Positions 45,004 to 53,857 of a DNA stretch of 64,000 bases are shown here, one piece after another. A model generated the notes under the pieces. The model saw only the letters and a program-made list of their open reading frames with translations, was not told where the DNA came from and ran no database searches. The DNA lies in contig NZ_JARLTC010000006.1 of assembly GCF_029382225.1 (NCBI RefSeq), forward strand, positions 62,001 through 126,000, in the 5' to 3' direction. The translations under genes and the position numbers were made by a program. Numbering within the stretch: position 1 is the stretch's first letter; every line of letters begins with the position of its first letter. Source of the DNA: Spongiactinospora sp. TRM90649. Lineage in GTDB: Bacteria > Actinomycetota > Actinomycetes > Streptosporangiales > Streptosporangiaceae.

Positions 45004-46071
45004 GTGAAACTTCGCCATGTCCTGGTGAGCCTGGTGATCGTGCCCGCGCTCGCGGTGCCGGCCACCGCGCACGCTTCGGCGACCCGTGATCCCGGTCTAC
45101 TGCCGCAGAAGACCCATTTCGACCTCCAAGCCCACCGCGGTGGCATCGGCATGACGACAGAGGAGTCGTTGGCGGGTTTCGCCAAAGCCCTGCGTCTTGG
45201 GGTGAGCACCCTGGAGCTGGACACCCAGGTCACCAAGGACGAGAAGGTCGTGGTGACCCACGACCGGCGGGTCAGTTCAACGAAATGTCGTGACACCGCA
45301 CCCGTTACGCCCGGGGACCCGACGTATCCGTACGTCGGTAAGTTCATCAAGGACCTGACCCTGGCCCAGATCAAGACCATGGACTGCGGCTTTCAGCGGC
45401 TGCCCGGGTTCCCGGAGCAGGAGGTGATCTCGGGTTTGCGAATGGCCGAGCTCAAGGACGTACTGGACCTTGTCCGGCGCAACCGCGCCCGCCAGGTCAG
45501 CCTGAACATCGAGACCAAGGTGGAGGCGGGCGCGCCGCACGAGACCGCGCCGCGTGAGTTGTTCGTCCGCCGGGTATTCGAGGAGATCCAGGCGTCGGGG
45601 ATCGAGAAGCAGGTCACCATCCAGTCCTTCGACTGGGGCGCGCTCATGGAGATGCACCGCCTGGCGCCCGCCTGGCCGCTGGTCGCGCTGACCAACTACG
45701 ACTTCCTACAGGTGGGCAGACCCGGCGCGTCCCCGTGGCTCGGCGGGATCGACGCCGACGATTTCGGGGGGGACTTCGTGCGGGCCGCCGCCTCCATCCC
45801 GGGCGTCACGGCCCTGTCCCCCGTGTACGGCTTCCCGCAGAACGGGAAGATCGGCGACCCGGGCTTCCGCTTCTACGTCGACACGACGATGGTGGCGGCT
45901 GCGCACGCGCGCGGTCTCAAGGTCATCCCGTGGACCTGCGATGACCCCGCCACGATCGAGGCCCTGATCGACATGGGCATCGACGGCATCATCACGGACT
46001 ACCCGAACTGGGTCCGCGAGATCATGGCCGAGCGCGGCATGCGGCTGCCGAAGGCCTACAAGGCCTCCTGA
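45004..46071 (+). CDS. glpQ: secreted glycerophosphodiester phosphodiesterase
   Basis: The GTG at 45004 follows GGAG and gives 355 residues with a signal peptide (VSLVIVPALAVPATAHA). The catalytic set is visible: QAHRGG (first His and Arg), ELDTQVTKD (metal ligands), VVTHDRR (second His) and NIETK further on, ending with WTCDDPATIEALIDMGIDGIITDYP. It splits glycerophosphodiesters into glycerol-3-phosphate and an alcohol outside the membrane, scavenging carbon and phosphate. The gene name is by family only. Confidence 0.92.
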   Translation: MKLRHVLVSLVIVPALAVPATAHASATRDPGLLPQKTHFDLQAHRGGIGMTTEESLAGFAKALRLGVSTLELDTQVTKDEKVVVTHDRRVSSTKCRDTAPVTPGDPTYPYVGKFIKDLTLAQIKTMDCGFQRLPGFPEQEVISGLRMAELKDVLDLVRRNRARQVSLNIETKVEAGAPHETAPRELFVRRVFEEIQASGIEKQVTIQSFDWGALMEMHRLAPAWPLVALTNYDFLQVGRPGASPWLGGIDADDFGGDFVRAAASIPGVTALSPVYGFPQNGKIGDPGFRFYVDTTMVAAAHARGLKVIPWTCDDPATIEALIDMGIDGIITDYPNWVREIMAERGMRLPKAYKAS

Positions 46072-46191
46072 CCGCGAGGGCGAGCTCGCGTCCTTGGCCC
46101 CGCCTTGCCCGAGACCACCCAGCTGTGCGGGCTGCTGGACGACAAGGTCACGAGACCGAGATTCGCGCCGCCAGCCCTCAGTCACCACGTG

Positions 46192-46215
46192 TCCCGTGAT
46201 GGGGTGATCACGGGA
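46192..46215. terminator. hairpin between convergent genes
   Basis: TCCCGTGAT (46192-46200) pairs exactly with ATCACGGGA (46207-46215) around a 6-nt loop, between the phosphodiesterase stop (46071) and the marR-type stop (46262). It could serve both directions. Confidence 0.6.
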
Positions 46216-46261
46216 TCGTCCGGCGTCCACGAAGGGAGCCGAGCGGGGGATTGACCAAGGA

Positions 46262-46732
46262 TCAACCGCGAGGTTTTCGATCGGCTCTGGGCGGTGGGAC
46301 CAGACCGGCTTGCGTTGACTCGCGGAGGAGGGAGCGGAGGCGGCTGAGGAGGTCGTCGGTGTTCTCGATGCCGAATGCCGAGTTGATCCGTTGTTGGGCG
46401 GCCTCCCAGTGGGCGTGGCCGTCGGCGAGGCGGGTGGCGCCCTGGGGGGAGAGGCGCACCATGCGGCGGCGGCGGTCGCTGCCGGTCTCGGTGGTGAGGA
46501 GGCCGGTGCGGACCAGGGCCTCGACTTCGCGTGAGCAGGTGGTGCGGTCCAAGGCCAGGCGGGCGGCGAGGTCGGTGATGGTGAGGGGGCCCTCGGCGTC
46601 GACCCGGGAGAGGATCGAGTAGCCGGTGGCACGGAGCCCGGCCGCGCTGAGGGCGCGGTCGTAGAGGCGGACGACTGAGCGGGTGGTCATGCGCAGGGTC
46701 GTGCAGACGCAGGGGGTTTCGACCGGTTCCAC
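46262..46732 (-). CDS. MarR-family transcriptional regulator
   Basis: The 156-residue winged-helix protein contains GYSILSRVDAEGPLTITDLAARLALDRTTCSREVEALVRTGLL in segments and the wing DRRRRMVRLSPQGATRL. Two short Cys-containing segments at the N-terminus (PCVCTT) stand out and might be redox-active. It follows the TPR regulator with 14 bp between, so it may be cotranscribed. TGTATTTACA at 46742-46751 is a weak inverted repeat directly upstream. The GTG at 46732 has no ribosome site, so the start is uncertain. Confidence 0.88.
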   Translation of the reverse strand: MEPVETPCVCTTLRMTTRSVVRLYDRALSAAGLRATGYSILSRVDAEGPLTITDLAARLALDRTTCSREVEALVRTGLLTTETGSDRRRRMVRLSPQGATRLADGHAHWEAAQQRINSAFGIENTDDLLSRLRSLLRESTQAGLVPPPRADRKPRG

Positions 46733-46746
46733 GAGGGTGAATGTAT

Positions 46747-48324
46747 TTACACGGATCTTCCTTGGTCAATCGGGGCGCGTTCTTCGCTGGAGGTGGTGAG
46801 CCCCCGCAACTCCTCGTCGAGGTCGCGGACATGCCGGTTGTCCGCCCATGGCCGCAACCGCGCCCGGCTCTGCTGAATGCGGCGCACCAGCCGGTTTGAA
46901 CTGTGGGTCGTGGCGATCGTGACGGCTTCGCGAATCTTGAGGCTGGCCTCGCGGATGTCACGCCTGGCGATCAGCGCGTCGGCGTGCACGAGGTGGGCGT
47001 AGGCGCGGTCGAGGTTGCGCAGCCCCCGGGAGGCGAGGGTCCGCTGAACCGACGCGATCACGTCGTCCAGCTTTCCCCAGGTGAGCAGGCAGTCGGCGGC
47101 GCTGCGGTCCACGGCGCCCGGCGACCACCAGTAGAGATAGGACGGATTCGCCTGCGCGCGAGGTGCGGCGGCGAGCTGGCGCGCGGAGGCGAACATCTGC
47201 TCGCTGGACGGGGTGTCGCCGTTCATGGCGAACGCGCGGGCCATGTCCATCGCGCACACCGACCGCACGGCGTGGCTTGGACTGCGACGGCCCCATGTCG
47301 TCGCCGCGAAGGCGTGATCGAGGGCTTGGCCGATCTTCGCCTCGTTACGGTAGGCATTGCTGGCGCAGGTATGCAGATAGGCGAGAAGTGTGGGATCGCC
47401 GATCGCGTGGGCGGCGGAGATGCCGTCCTGGAAGTGGCGCTGCCCCTCGGCGAACTCCAGCAGGTCCGCGTGCAACCAGCCGGTGAGCTGGCACAGCTCC
47501 GCGTAGCAGCGGGTGAGCCGGTCGCGGGTCGCGGGCATCAGCGACCCTCGGTCGAGCAGGTCGGCCACGACCCCGCGCTGGGCGGTCGCGACCGGGAGCA
47601 CCGACTTGGGGCCGACCGCGTCGTCCAGGCTGCGGCATCGGGCGATCACCTTCTCGATCGCGGTCATCGCCGATCCATCGACGCGCCCGCCCGATCGCGC
47701 GACATTCGACAGCCGCTCCTGTTCGTGCGGTGAGAGGTGGCGCAGCAGCGGCACGGCGGGCACTCCACCGAAGACCATGGCCGCCTCGAACAGCAACTCC
47801 CGGCGTTTCAAGTCGGCCTCCTCGGCCCTGACGGCACGGAGTAGCTCGACCCCGCCGTCGGAGGACGAAAGAGCGGGCGGCGGAACCGGCCTCTGGTGCA
47901 TACCCGTCGTGTAGGGGGTGGAATCGCATCGTCCATGGACGGCGCGGTCGATCAGTTCTCGGTCGCCGGGGCGGTAGGTGGCATAGACCTCGTCGGTGAG
48001 CAGGTTGCGGGCGGCGGTCTGGTAGATGCGCGCGAAGATGGCCAGGCTTCGCGCGGGCGGTCTGCGGCCCGTCCGCGGCCATCCCTCGTAGTCGTACAGA
48101 CGGCCGACCCGCAGGGTCGCCGTACCGGCCGGGTCGAGCACGTTGTGCGCGGAGGTGACCTCGGCGGCCGTGTGACCGTGGACGTAGCGATAGAGCCGCA
48201 GCGGGCTGACCTGGTGGTCGAGCGCCAGCACCGCGGCGATCTGATCGACGCCGAAGCCCTGGGCGCGCAGTCGCTCGCCGCGCCGGCGGCATTCGCCGAG
48301 CACGCGGATGCTCTCACCGCTCAT
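46747..48324 (-). CDS. XRE-like regulator with TPR-type C-terminal domain
   Basis: The 525-residue protein starts with a helix-turn-helix-like segment (GFGVDQIAAVLALDHQVSPLRLYRYVHG) and a WPRTGRRPP-type motif. A long helical region then resembles tetratricopeptide units (LTGWLHADLLEFAEGQRHF, AHAIGDPTLLAYLHTCASN). This is a common actinomycete regulator form. Its targets are not known. The ATG at 48324 lies 8 nt after GGAGAGCG. The promoter region is shared with the divergent kinase-like gene at 48541. Confidence 0.8.
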   Translation of the reverse strand: MSGESIRVLGECRRRGERLRAQGFGVDQIAAVLALDHQVSPLRLYRYVHGHTAAEVTSAHNVLDPAGTATLRVGRLYDYEGWPRTGRRPPARSLAIFARIYQTAARNLLTDEVYATYRPGDRELIDRAVHGRCDSTPYTTGMHQRPVPPPALSSSDGGVELLRAVRAEEADLKRRELLFEAAMVFGGVPAVPLLRHLSPHEQERLSNVARSGGRVDGSAMTAIEKVIARCRSLDDAVGPKSVLPVATAQRGVVADLLDRGSLMPATRDRLTRCYAELCQLTGWLHADLLEFAEGQRHFQDGISAAHAIGDPTLLAYLHTCASNAYRNEAKIGQALDHAFAATTWGRRSPSHAVRSVCAMDMARAFAMNGDTPSSEQMFASARQLAAAPRAQANPSYLYWWSPGAVDRSAADCLLTWGKLDDVIASVQRTLASRGLRNLDRAYAHLVHADALIARRDIREASLKIREAVTIATTHSSNRLVRRIQQSRARLRPWADNRHVRDLDEELRGLTTSSEERAPIDQGRSV

Positions 48325-48540
48325 CACCGCTCTCCGTTCGTTCTCGAACTCAGTGTCGCATACATAGAGTAGTCGAGCAAACGCAAAGAGTGGAATCGGT
48401 TTCCGGGTCTGGAGTCATCTCCTCCAATCGGCATGGTCAAGCCGCAGGTCATCGCAGGAGTCATCACCCTGTGAGGGGCGGGGGGCCGATCGCGTCGCGC
48501 GATGGGTCACCGTGGTGATCCCCATCACGAGGAGGTCCCA

Positions 48541-48984
48541 TTGACCCCTGACGTCCTGCCCCAGCAGATCCGGGAGATGATCCGGCTCTGCCCGGGCGGC
48601 ATGACCTGGCGGCGCACATTCCCTGGACGGCTGGATCAGGTCGCTTCGGCGCGCGTGTTCGTCGGCTTCCTGCTCGCCGACTCCGCGTGCCGGGAGGACG
48701 CCGAGCTGATCGCGTCCGAACTTGCCGCGAACGCGGTGCGCCACACCGGCAGCGGCGAGCCGCGCGGAACGTTCATCGTCGAGGTCGCCCGCTCGGTCGG
48801 ATCCCTGCGGATCGCGGTCTACGACTGCGGGCGTGGGGGAGCGCCGGTCTGGCCCGATCGCGACTCGCCCGGGTGGTCCGGCCACCGGGGCCTCGCGATC
48901 GTGTCGGTTCTCGCCCACCGCTTCGGGCATCGCGGTGATGACGAGCGCGGCCACATGGTGTGGGCCCGCCTCCCCGACGGATGA
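48541..48984 (+). CDS. RsbW-like ATP-binding (anti-sigma type) protein
   Basis: A TTG at 48541 follows a perfect GAGGAGG by 5 nt and gives 147 residues. The HATPase domain is visible: ELIASELAANAVRHTGSG (N box with Asn), LRIAVYDCGRG (G1-like) and GHRGLAIVSVLAHRFGH (G2). Such small proteins act as serine kinases or anti-sigma factors toward STAS-type antagonists. No sigma factor or antagonist gene adjoins it. It is divergent from the TPR regulator, a common arrangement in actinomycetes. Confidence 0.85.
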   Translation: MTPDVLPQQIREMIRLCPGGMTWRRTFPGRLDQVASARVFVGFLLADSACREDAELIASELAANAVRHTGSGEPRGTFIVEVARSVGSLRIAVYDCGRGGAPVWPDRDSPGWSGHRGLAIVSVLAHRFGHRGDDERGHMVWARLPDG

Positions 48985-49006
48985 TCCGACGGATGAGAGG
49001 CGACGG

Positions 49007-50203
49007 TCAGGCGGTGACGCGGGCGTCCCAGTCGATGTGGTGACGCTGCTCGGGGCCGAGCGTGCGCTCCGGCGTGAGGAACGTCTTGGTGGCGAGTGGC
49101 ATCATCAGGCGCATCATCGTACGGCCCACGGGACCGAGGGCCTTGCTGTTGTTGATCTTGGTGGCCCGTTCGGCGACGGACTCGACCCGGTCGCGCCGGA
49201 GCCGTTCGTACGCCGCGAACGCGCTCGGCACGTCGGGCAGGTCGCGCAGGCAGCGGGCCAGCTCCACCGCGCCCTCCGCCGCCAGTGACGCGCCCTGGCC
49301 CGAGCTGGGGGAGGGGGCGTGCGCGGAGTCGCCGACCAGCGCCATCCGGCCCCGATACCAGTGCGGCAGCCTCGGCATGATCTCGACCGTGCCGAGCACC
49401 ACCAGCTCGTCGGGGTCGGTGTGCCGTACGAGGTCGCGGCCGGGGGTGTCGTCGGCGTAGACCTCGGCCAGACGGCGCAGCCACTCGGCGGACGGCACGG
49501 CGCGCGCCTGCGCCGAGGTCATCGGCTGCTCATGCGGGAGATTGCTGAACCAGGCGGTACGCCCGTCGGCCTGTGGCCAGTAGCCGAGGAAGGCCCGGCT
49601 GCCGAACGCGAAGTACGTGGTGGCGGGGTCGTCGGCGACGGCGATGTCCGCCGCCGCGCCGAAGTTGAGCAGCGGGACGTGCTTCGGCGCGGGAGCCCGC
49701 GGGTCGATGAGCGTGCGGACCGTGGAGCGGATGCCGTCCGCGCCGATCAGCACGTCGGCGGTCGCAGACGTGCCGTCGGCGAAGCGGGCCGTGATGCCGG
49801 CGCGCGTCTCCTCGGCGTCCACGACGCGCTTGCCGTACTCGATGCGCACCTCCTCGGCGAGCGCGTGGTCGTGCATCGCGCGGTAGAGCGCCGAACGCCA
49901 CAGCGCCTGGCTGGGCGGCAGATCGCTCAGGCCGCGCAACACGCCGATCGGCCTGCCCGCGCCGTCGGAGATGACCGTGCGCGTCATCGGACGGCCGATG
50001 GCCTCGACGGGCTTGTCCGCGCCGACGACACGTAATGCGTCCAGTCCGTTCGGCGCGATGGCCAGGGGAGCGCCGAGGCCGTCGGCGCTGTTCGGATACG
50101 CTTCGTAAACGGTTGATTCGATGCCCGCCCGGCGCAGCGCCATCGCGGTCACGGGCCCCGCGATGCCGCCGCCGATGACGAGCGCCGTCCTTGCTGCTGT
50201 CAT
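49007..50203 (-). CDS. FAD-dependent aromatic-type monooxygenase
   Basis: The 398-residue protein has the FAD Rossmann motif VIGGGIAGPVTAMALRRAG, the DG motif in LIGADGIRSTVR and GDSAHAPSPSSGQGAS near residue 290, all typical of PHBH/TetX-like hydroxylases. These insert one oxygen from O2 using NAD(P)H. Substrate is unknown: aromatic compounds or antibiotics are both possible. The ATG at 50203 overlaps the PadR stop (ATGA), so it is the likely direct target of that regulator. Confidence 0.9.
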   Translation of the reverse strand: MTAARTALVIGGGIAGPVTAMALRRAGIESTVYEAYPNSADGLGAPLAIAPNGLDALRVVGADKPVEAIGRPMTRTVISDGAGRPIGVLRGLSDLPPSQALWRSALYRAMHDHALAEEVRIEYGKRVVDAEETRAGITARFADGTSATADVLIGADGIRSTVRTLIDPRAPAPKHVPLLNFGAAADIAVADDPATTYFAFGSRAFLGYWPQADGRTAWFSNLPHEQPMTSAQARAVPSAEWLRRLAEVYADDTPGRDLVRHTDPDELVVLGTVEIMPRLPHWYRGRMALVGDSAHAPSPSSGQGASLAAEGAVELARCLRDLPDVPSAFAAYERLRRDRVESVAERATKINNSKALGPVGRTMMRLMMPLATKTFLTPERTLGPEQRHHIDWDARVTA

Positions 50204-50796
50204 GTCCTGCTCCCGAACTCCTGCTTCCAGGTTTCGATGTAGTCGGGCCGCCGTAGCGACTCGATGAGACGGGTGATGAAGCGCTGCTCGGCGTCGAGCA
50301 CCGCGAGCCGGTACTCGTCCTCCACCAGGAAGACCCAGGCGACCCCGTCACGGGTGGCCCCCTCGACGGTGGCCCGGATCTCGGCGGCCTCGGCGTCCAG
50401 TGCCGTGAGTCGCTGCCCGAGCAGATCCGCCGCTTCTTCGGGGTGCAGCACGCTCAGCAACGACAGCGCGACGCCGAACTGCGGATACTCCTCCCGAGGC
50501 ACGGCCACCAGCTCGCGCATCCAGTCGTAGAGCTCGGTCCGCCCGGCGTCGGTCAAGGCGTAAACGGTCCGCTCGGGCCGCTGCGTATCCCGCACCGTCT
50601 GCCGCTCGACCACGAACCCGGCCTTACCGAGCTGTTCGACCACCATGTAGAGCGACCCCCGGTTGTACTTGATGTGGCGGTCCTGCCCACTCTCCTTCAA
50701 CCGTTTGCCCAGCTCATAGGGGTGCATCGGCTCCATCAGCAACCATGCCAGCACGGCCAGCGCCAACGGATTCGACACCTTGCGGCGCTTCTCCAC
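50200..50796 (-). CDS. PadR-family transcriptional regulator
   Basis: The GTG at 50796 follows GAGGAG by 5 nt and gives 198 residues. The PadR winged helix is clear (MHPYELGKRLKESG, then NRGSLYMVVEQLGKAGFV) and is followed by the C-terminal coiled-coil domain (VFLVEDEYRLAVLDAEQRFI). PadR repressors respond to phenolics or drugs and control adjacent efflux or oxidation genes. It heads an operon with the FAD monooxygenase. Confidence 0.92.
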   Translation of the reverse strand: MEKRRKVSNPLALAVLAWLLMEPMHPYELGKRLKESGQDRHIKYNRGSLYMVVEQLGKAGFVVERQTVRDTQRPERTVYALTDAGRTELYDWMRELVAVPREEYPQFGVALSLLSVLHPEEAADLLGQRLTALDAEAAEIRATVEGATRDGVAWVFLVEDEYRLAVLDAEQRFITRLIESLRRPDYIETWKQEFGSRT

Positions 50797-50814
50797 TCCA
50801 TCTCCTCTTATTTG

Positions 50815-50826
50815 GTTGATATCAAC
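50815..50826. promoter_or_regulatory. palindrome upstream of the PadR gene
   Basis: GTTGATATCAAC is a perfect 12-bp palindrome just upstream of the ribosome site. The half ATCAACTATC recurs as GTCAACTATC at about 50848. A PadR autoregulatory operator is likely. Confidence 0.5.
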
Positions 50827-50971
50827 TATCAAGCATCAATTAGTCAGTGTCAACTATCCGGCGATCGGGTTATCCACAGGGGGAAGTTGTCCACAGAACG
50901 TGGTTCGGGGGGAGCGGGGGTGGGAAAACGCGCGGATCCTTGCGCTATCGCTGGTGCGAAGGGAGCACGAC

Positions 50972-51829
50972 GTGCAGATCACATTTCCGCTGCCGGGGGA
51001 GACGAGATCGGTGTTCGTGGTCGCGGCGGGCAGGGTTCCGCGCACTCTGGGGCCGATGGTTCCGTGGCGGATGCGTGGGTTGTACCGCCGGGCGGCGGTC
51101 GAGGCGTTGGGGGCCTCGCGGCTGTCGATCCGGGTCTGGCGGGTAGGGGCGTCGCCGTGGCGAGGGTTAGGGACCTGGCTTTCGGACGGGGAGGAGCCGG
51201 AGCAGGCCCGCGTACGGCGGGCGCGGCGTCACGTGGTGGTGGCCGGTTCGGCTCCGCTCGCGGCCCAGCCGGGTGCGGCCCAGATGGCCAGGGCGACGGC
51301 CCGCGCGGTCGCGGGCATGTGCGACGGCGTGCTCATCGACCCGCTCACCGCCTCCACCATCTTCAACTGTGACGACTGCCCCGGAGAGCGATCGTCCTTC
51401 GCGCTCGCCGACGACTGGCTGACCTGGCGTCACGCCGGGCCGTCCTGTCTGTGCGCCTTCGCCGCTGAAGACGCCGGTTGTCCTCACGTGGTCAGCCGGG
51501 GCCTGCGCAGGTTCGGCCTCCCGGAGATCGTCGCGGAGGGCGCGGCGTGCTCGCACGCCCTGTGCACATCTGATTTCCTCCGCTCGGTCGCCGAGATCCT
51601 GCTCCACCAGCACTTCGACTGGCTACGCCGACATCCGGCCGCCGCCAGCTGTACGATCGGCGACCGGCTTCTGGTCGACGACATGGTCATCCGCCTGTCC
51701 TGGCTCGGGCCGCGCGGGAGTGTGCGCGGGCGGCTGCAGGTCGATGTCGTCCCCTCCGTCGCGCAGTGCGTCATGGTCGGCGACACCTCGCCGTTCGCCG
51801 TCCGGCCGTTGCGGCTCTACGGCACCTGA
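50972..51829 (+). CDS. conserved-looking protein of unknown function, Cys-rich centre
   Basis: A GTG at 50972 follows AGGGAG by 7 nt and gives 285 residues. The frame is open further upstream but that part crosses the PadR promoter. The first 60 residues are mixed beta (QITFPLPGETRSVFVVAAG). The centre contains FNCDDCPGE, CLCAF, GCPH and CSHALCTS, a set of Cys and His that could bind metal. The end is beta-rich. I recognise no family. Its stop overlaps that of the convergent membrane protein by 13 bp. Confidence 0.65.
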   Translation: MQITFPLPGETRSVFVVAAGRVPRTLGPMVPWRMRGLYRRAAVEALGASRLSIRVWRVGASPWRGLGTWLSDGEEPEQARVRRARRHVVVAGSAPLAAQPGAAQMARATARAVAGMCDGVLIDPLTASTIFNCDDCPGERSSFALADDWLTWRHAGPSCLCAFAAEDAGCPHVVSRGLRRFGLPEIVAEGAACSHALCTSDFLRSVAEILLHQHFDWLRRHPAAASCTIGDRLLVDDMVIRLSWLGPRGSVRGRLQVDVVPSVAQCVMVGDTSPFAVRPLRLYGT

Positions 51830-52476
51830 GACGAAGTGACCTGGGGTGACGGCTCCGCCGCCACCGGCCGAAGGGAGATCAGCCTGTGCAGTCCGAGCAG
51901 CGCGTAGCCCAGCGCGGCGAAGCCGAATCCGAAGAAGACCACCTGCACCGCCAGGCCGTCATAGCCGATGACGTCCACGTTGACGAACGGGTACGGATAG
52001 CGCTTGGGCGTTCCCGGGGCGAGCAGCGCGCCCCTGATCAACACGAAGATCACATAGAGCGCCGGGTAGGCCAGCCACAGCAGGGGCGCGCTCCAGCGCG
52101 GTCGCTGGTCTCGATCCGTGGTCACCCAGTCGGCCAGGGCCATGGCCGGGGTCGCATAGTGCAGCAGCAGGTTCCCCAGGTCGCGCATGTCGCCGGCGTC
52201 GCCGTCCGGGATCAGGCGCAGCGGGCTCGCCCCGTTGCCGAGGATGAAGTGCGCCACCAGTGCGGTGATCACCAGGTACAACACGATCGCGCCGCGCAGC
52301 GTGCCGCCGTCGTCCCGATGGCCGGACAGTCGCCAGGCGTAATGGGCGGTGAACGCGATATTGCTCTGCACGGTGAAGTAGATCGGCGGATCGAGCGGAT
52401 GCACGGCCCCGAGCCAGGTGAACACCAGCCCGGCGATCGCCGTCGCCACAAGCAGCCCTCGCCAGAGCAATCGCAT
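51817..52476 (-). CDS. Pr6Pr-type integral membrane protein
   Basis: The 219-residue protein has six predicted helices and the family pattern: FTVQSNIAF in the first loop, VLYLVITALVAHFILG, HYATPAMALADWV, WLAYPALYVIFVLIRG, and YPYPFVNVDVIGY before the last helices. The Pr6Pr family is widespread in actinobacteria and distantly like the AIG1/FAR-17a hydrolases. Its function in bacteria is unknown to me. No operon partner is evident. Confidence 0.85.
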   Translation of the reverse strand: MRLLWRGLLVATAIAGLVFTWLGAVHPLDPPIYFTVQSNIAFTAHYAWRLSGHRDDGGTLRGAIVLYLVITALVAHFILGNGASPLRLIPDGDAGDMRDLGNLLLHYATPAMALADWVTTDRDQRPRWSAPLLWLAYPALYVIFVLIRGALLAPGTPKRYPYPFVNVDVIGYDGLAVQVVFFGFGFAALGYALLGLHRLISLRPVAAEPSPQVTSSQVP

Positions 52477-52568
52477 GCCCTAGACGGTACCGACGGCACC
52501 CGCCCACGCCTCCCGGCAAAACCTGCCACGCTGCCACCCGCCGTCGGGCAACACTCACCGCCGACTTG

Positions 52569-52592
52569 ATAGGCAAGTCGCCACTTGCCTAT
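52569..52592. promoter_or_regulatory. ArsR-type operator
   Basis: ATAGGCAAGT (52569-52578) and ACTTGCCTAT (52583-52592) form a perfect 10-bp inverted repeat with a 4-nt spacer, ending 10 bp before the likely start of the ArsR gene. It covers an upstream TTG (52585), arguing against that codon as start. Confidence 0.8.
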
Positions 52593-52602
52593 TGTGGGCG
52601 GT

Positions 52603-52896
52603 GTGGTGGAAGATGTCTTCAAGGCGCTCGCCGACCCCACTCGCCGACGCATCCTCGATGAGCTGGCGGAACGGGACGGCCAGACGCTGTTCGAGATTTG
52701 CGGGCGGCTGCTGTCCGAGCACGGCCTGGATCTCACGCGCCAGGCGATCAGTCAGCACCTGGCCGTCCTGGAATCCGCGGATCTGGTCCGGTCGCGGCGT
52801 CAGGGCCGCTACAAGTTCCACGATCTCAACACCGAACCTCTTCAGCACATCGTGAATCGATGGCTCACACCCAAGACACCGGAGGACACCCCATGA
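52603..52896 (+). CDS. ArsR-family transcriptional regulator
   Basis: From the GTG at 52603 the protein has 97 residues. The next codon, GTG at 52606, is equally possible. The winged helix is typical: VFKALADPTRRRILDEL, then TRQAISQHLAVLESADLV and the wing RRQGRYKFHDLN. No Cys pair for metal sensing is seen, so it may respond to an organic signal. It sits just after the operator at 52569-52592 and overlaps the VOC gene (ATGA), so the unit is probably self-repressed. Confidence 0.92.
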   Translation: MVEDVFKALADPTRRRILDELAERDGQTLFEICGRLLSEHGLDLTRQAISQHLAVLESADLVRSRRQGRYKFHDLNTEPLQHIVNRWLTPKTPEDTP

Positions 52897-53279
52897 GGAT
52901 CCATCTGTCCAACGTCTTCGTCGACGACCAGGACAAGGCCCTGTGCTTCTACACCGACGTGCTGGGCTTCGTGAAGAAGACCGAGGTTCCCGTGGGCTCG
53001 GACCGGTGGCTGACGGTCGTCTCACCGGAAGACCCCGAAGGAACCGAGCTCCTGCTGGAGCCCGACGGCCACCCGGCCGTCAAGCCGTACAAGCAGGCCC
53101 TGGTCGAGGACGGCATCCCGGCCGCCGCCTTCGCCGTGGACGACGTGCCGACTGAGTTCGAGCGGCTGCGCGGGCTGGGGGTGCGCTTCACCCAGGAGCC
53201 CCTGGAGATGGGCCCGGTCACCACGGCGGTTCTTGACGACACCTGCGGCAACCTGATCCAGATCGTGCACCACAAGTAG
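52893..53279 (+). CDS. VOC/glyoxalase-family protein
   Basis: The 128-residue protein has the paired beta-alpha-beta-beta-beta modules of the vicinal oxygen chelate fold: IHLSNVFVDDQDKALCFYTDVLGF at the start, ELLLEPDG in the middle and FAVDDVPTEFERLRGLGV opening the second module, ending in DTCGNLIQIVHH. Metal ligands are likely His4, Glu in ELLLEP and Asn/Gln near the end. Such proteins are isomerases, dioxygenases or resistance proteins. Context only shows control by the upstream ArsR. Confidence 0.9.
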   Translation: MRIHLSNVFVDDQDKALCFYTDVLGFVKKTEVPVGSDRWLTVVSPEDPEGTELLLEPDGHPAVKPYKQALVEDGIPAAAFAVDDVPTEFERLRGLGVRFTQEPLEMGPVTTAVLDDTCGNLIQIVHHK

Positions 53280-53560
53280 CACCTGCTTGCGGGGGGCTCG
53301 CGCAGGCCATCGTGGTCGTCAGTCGGTCGGTCGGCCGTGCGGTTGGCGGGAGCCTTCAAGCGATGGCGGCGCTGCTGGGGCGGCGGATGCTGAGGTGGGG
53401 GTCGTGATCTGCGTAGACGCGCTGCCTCTCGCTGCCGTGCTCCCGCCGGACCGCCTACCCCACAAGTCTCACTGCAGCGAGGCCCATTTGGTGTGGGTCG
53501 GCTGGTGGTGTGGGCCCCGGCCTTGGGAGGTGGGGTTTGCGGGCGGCCGGGGGTGGGTGG

Positions 53561-53857
53561 TTAGTCGGCGGTGAGGTGGTGTTCCAGGGATTGGAGCTTG
53601 GTGGTCATGGCGTCGGTGGTGCCGGGGCGGACGTCGGCCTTCAGGACCAGGCTGACGCGGGGGGCCACCTCGGAGACCGCCTCGACCGCGCGCTTCACGA
53701 CGTCCATGACCTCGTCCCACTCGCCTTCGAGGGTGGTGAACATGGCGTCGGTGCGGTTGGGCAGGCCGCTTTCGCGGACCACGCGGACGGCCCTGGCCAC
53801 CGGCTCGGCGACGGCCTCGCCGACGCCGAGCGGGGTGACGGAGAAGGCGACGATCAC
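53561..53857 (-). CDS. MTH1187/YkoF-type thiamine-binding protein
   Basis: The 98-residue protein begins [24 protein letters not shown] and contains [20 protein letters not shown], the DUF77 signature. Family members form ferredoxin-like dimers or tetramers that bind thiamine or related molecules. The start overlaps the upstream stop (ATGA). It closes a three-gene unit with ung and a small acidic protein, whose functional connection is unclear. Confidence 0.92.
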   Translation of the reverse strand: MIVAFSVTPLGVGEAVAEPVARAVRVVRESGLPNRTDAMFTTLEGEWDEVMDVVKRAVEAVSEVAPRVSLVLKADVRPGTTDAMTTKLQSLEHHLTAD

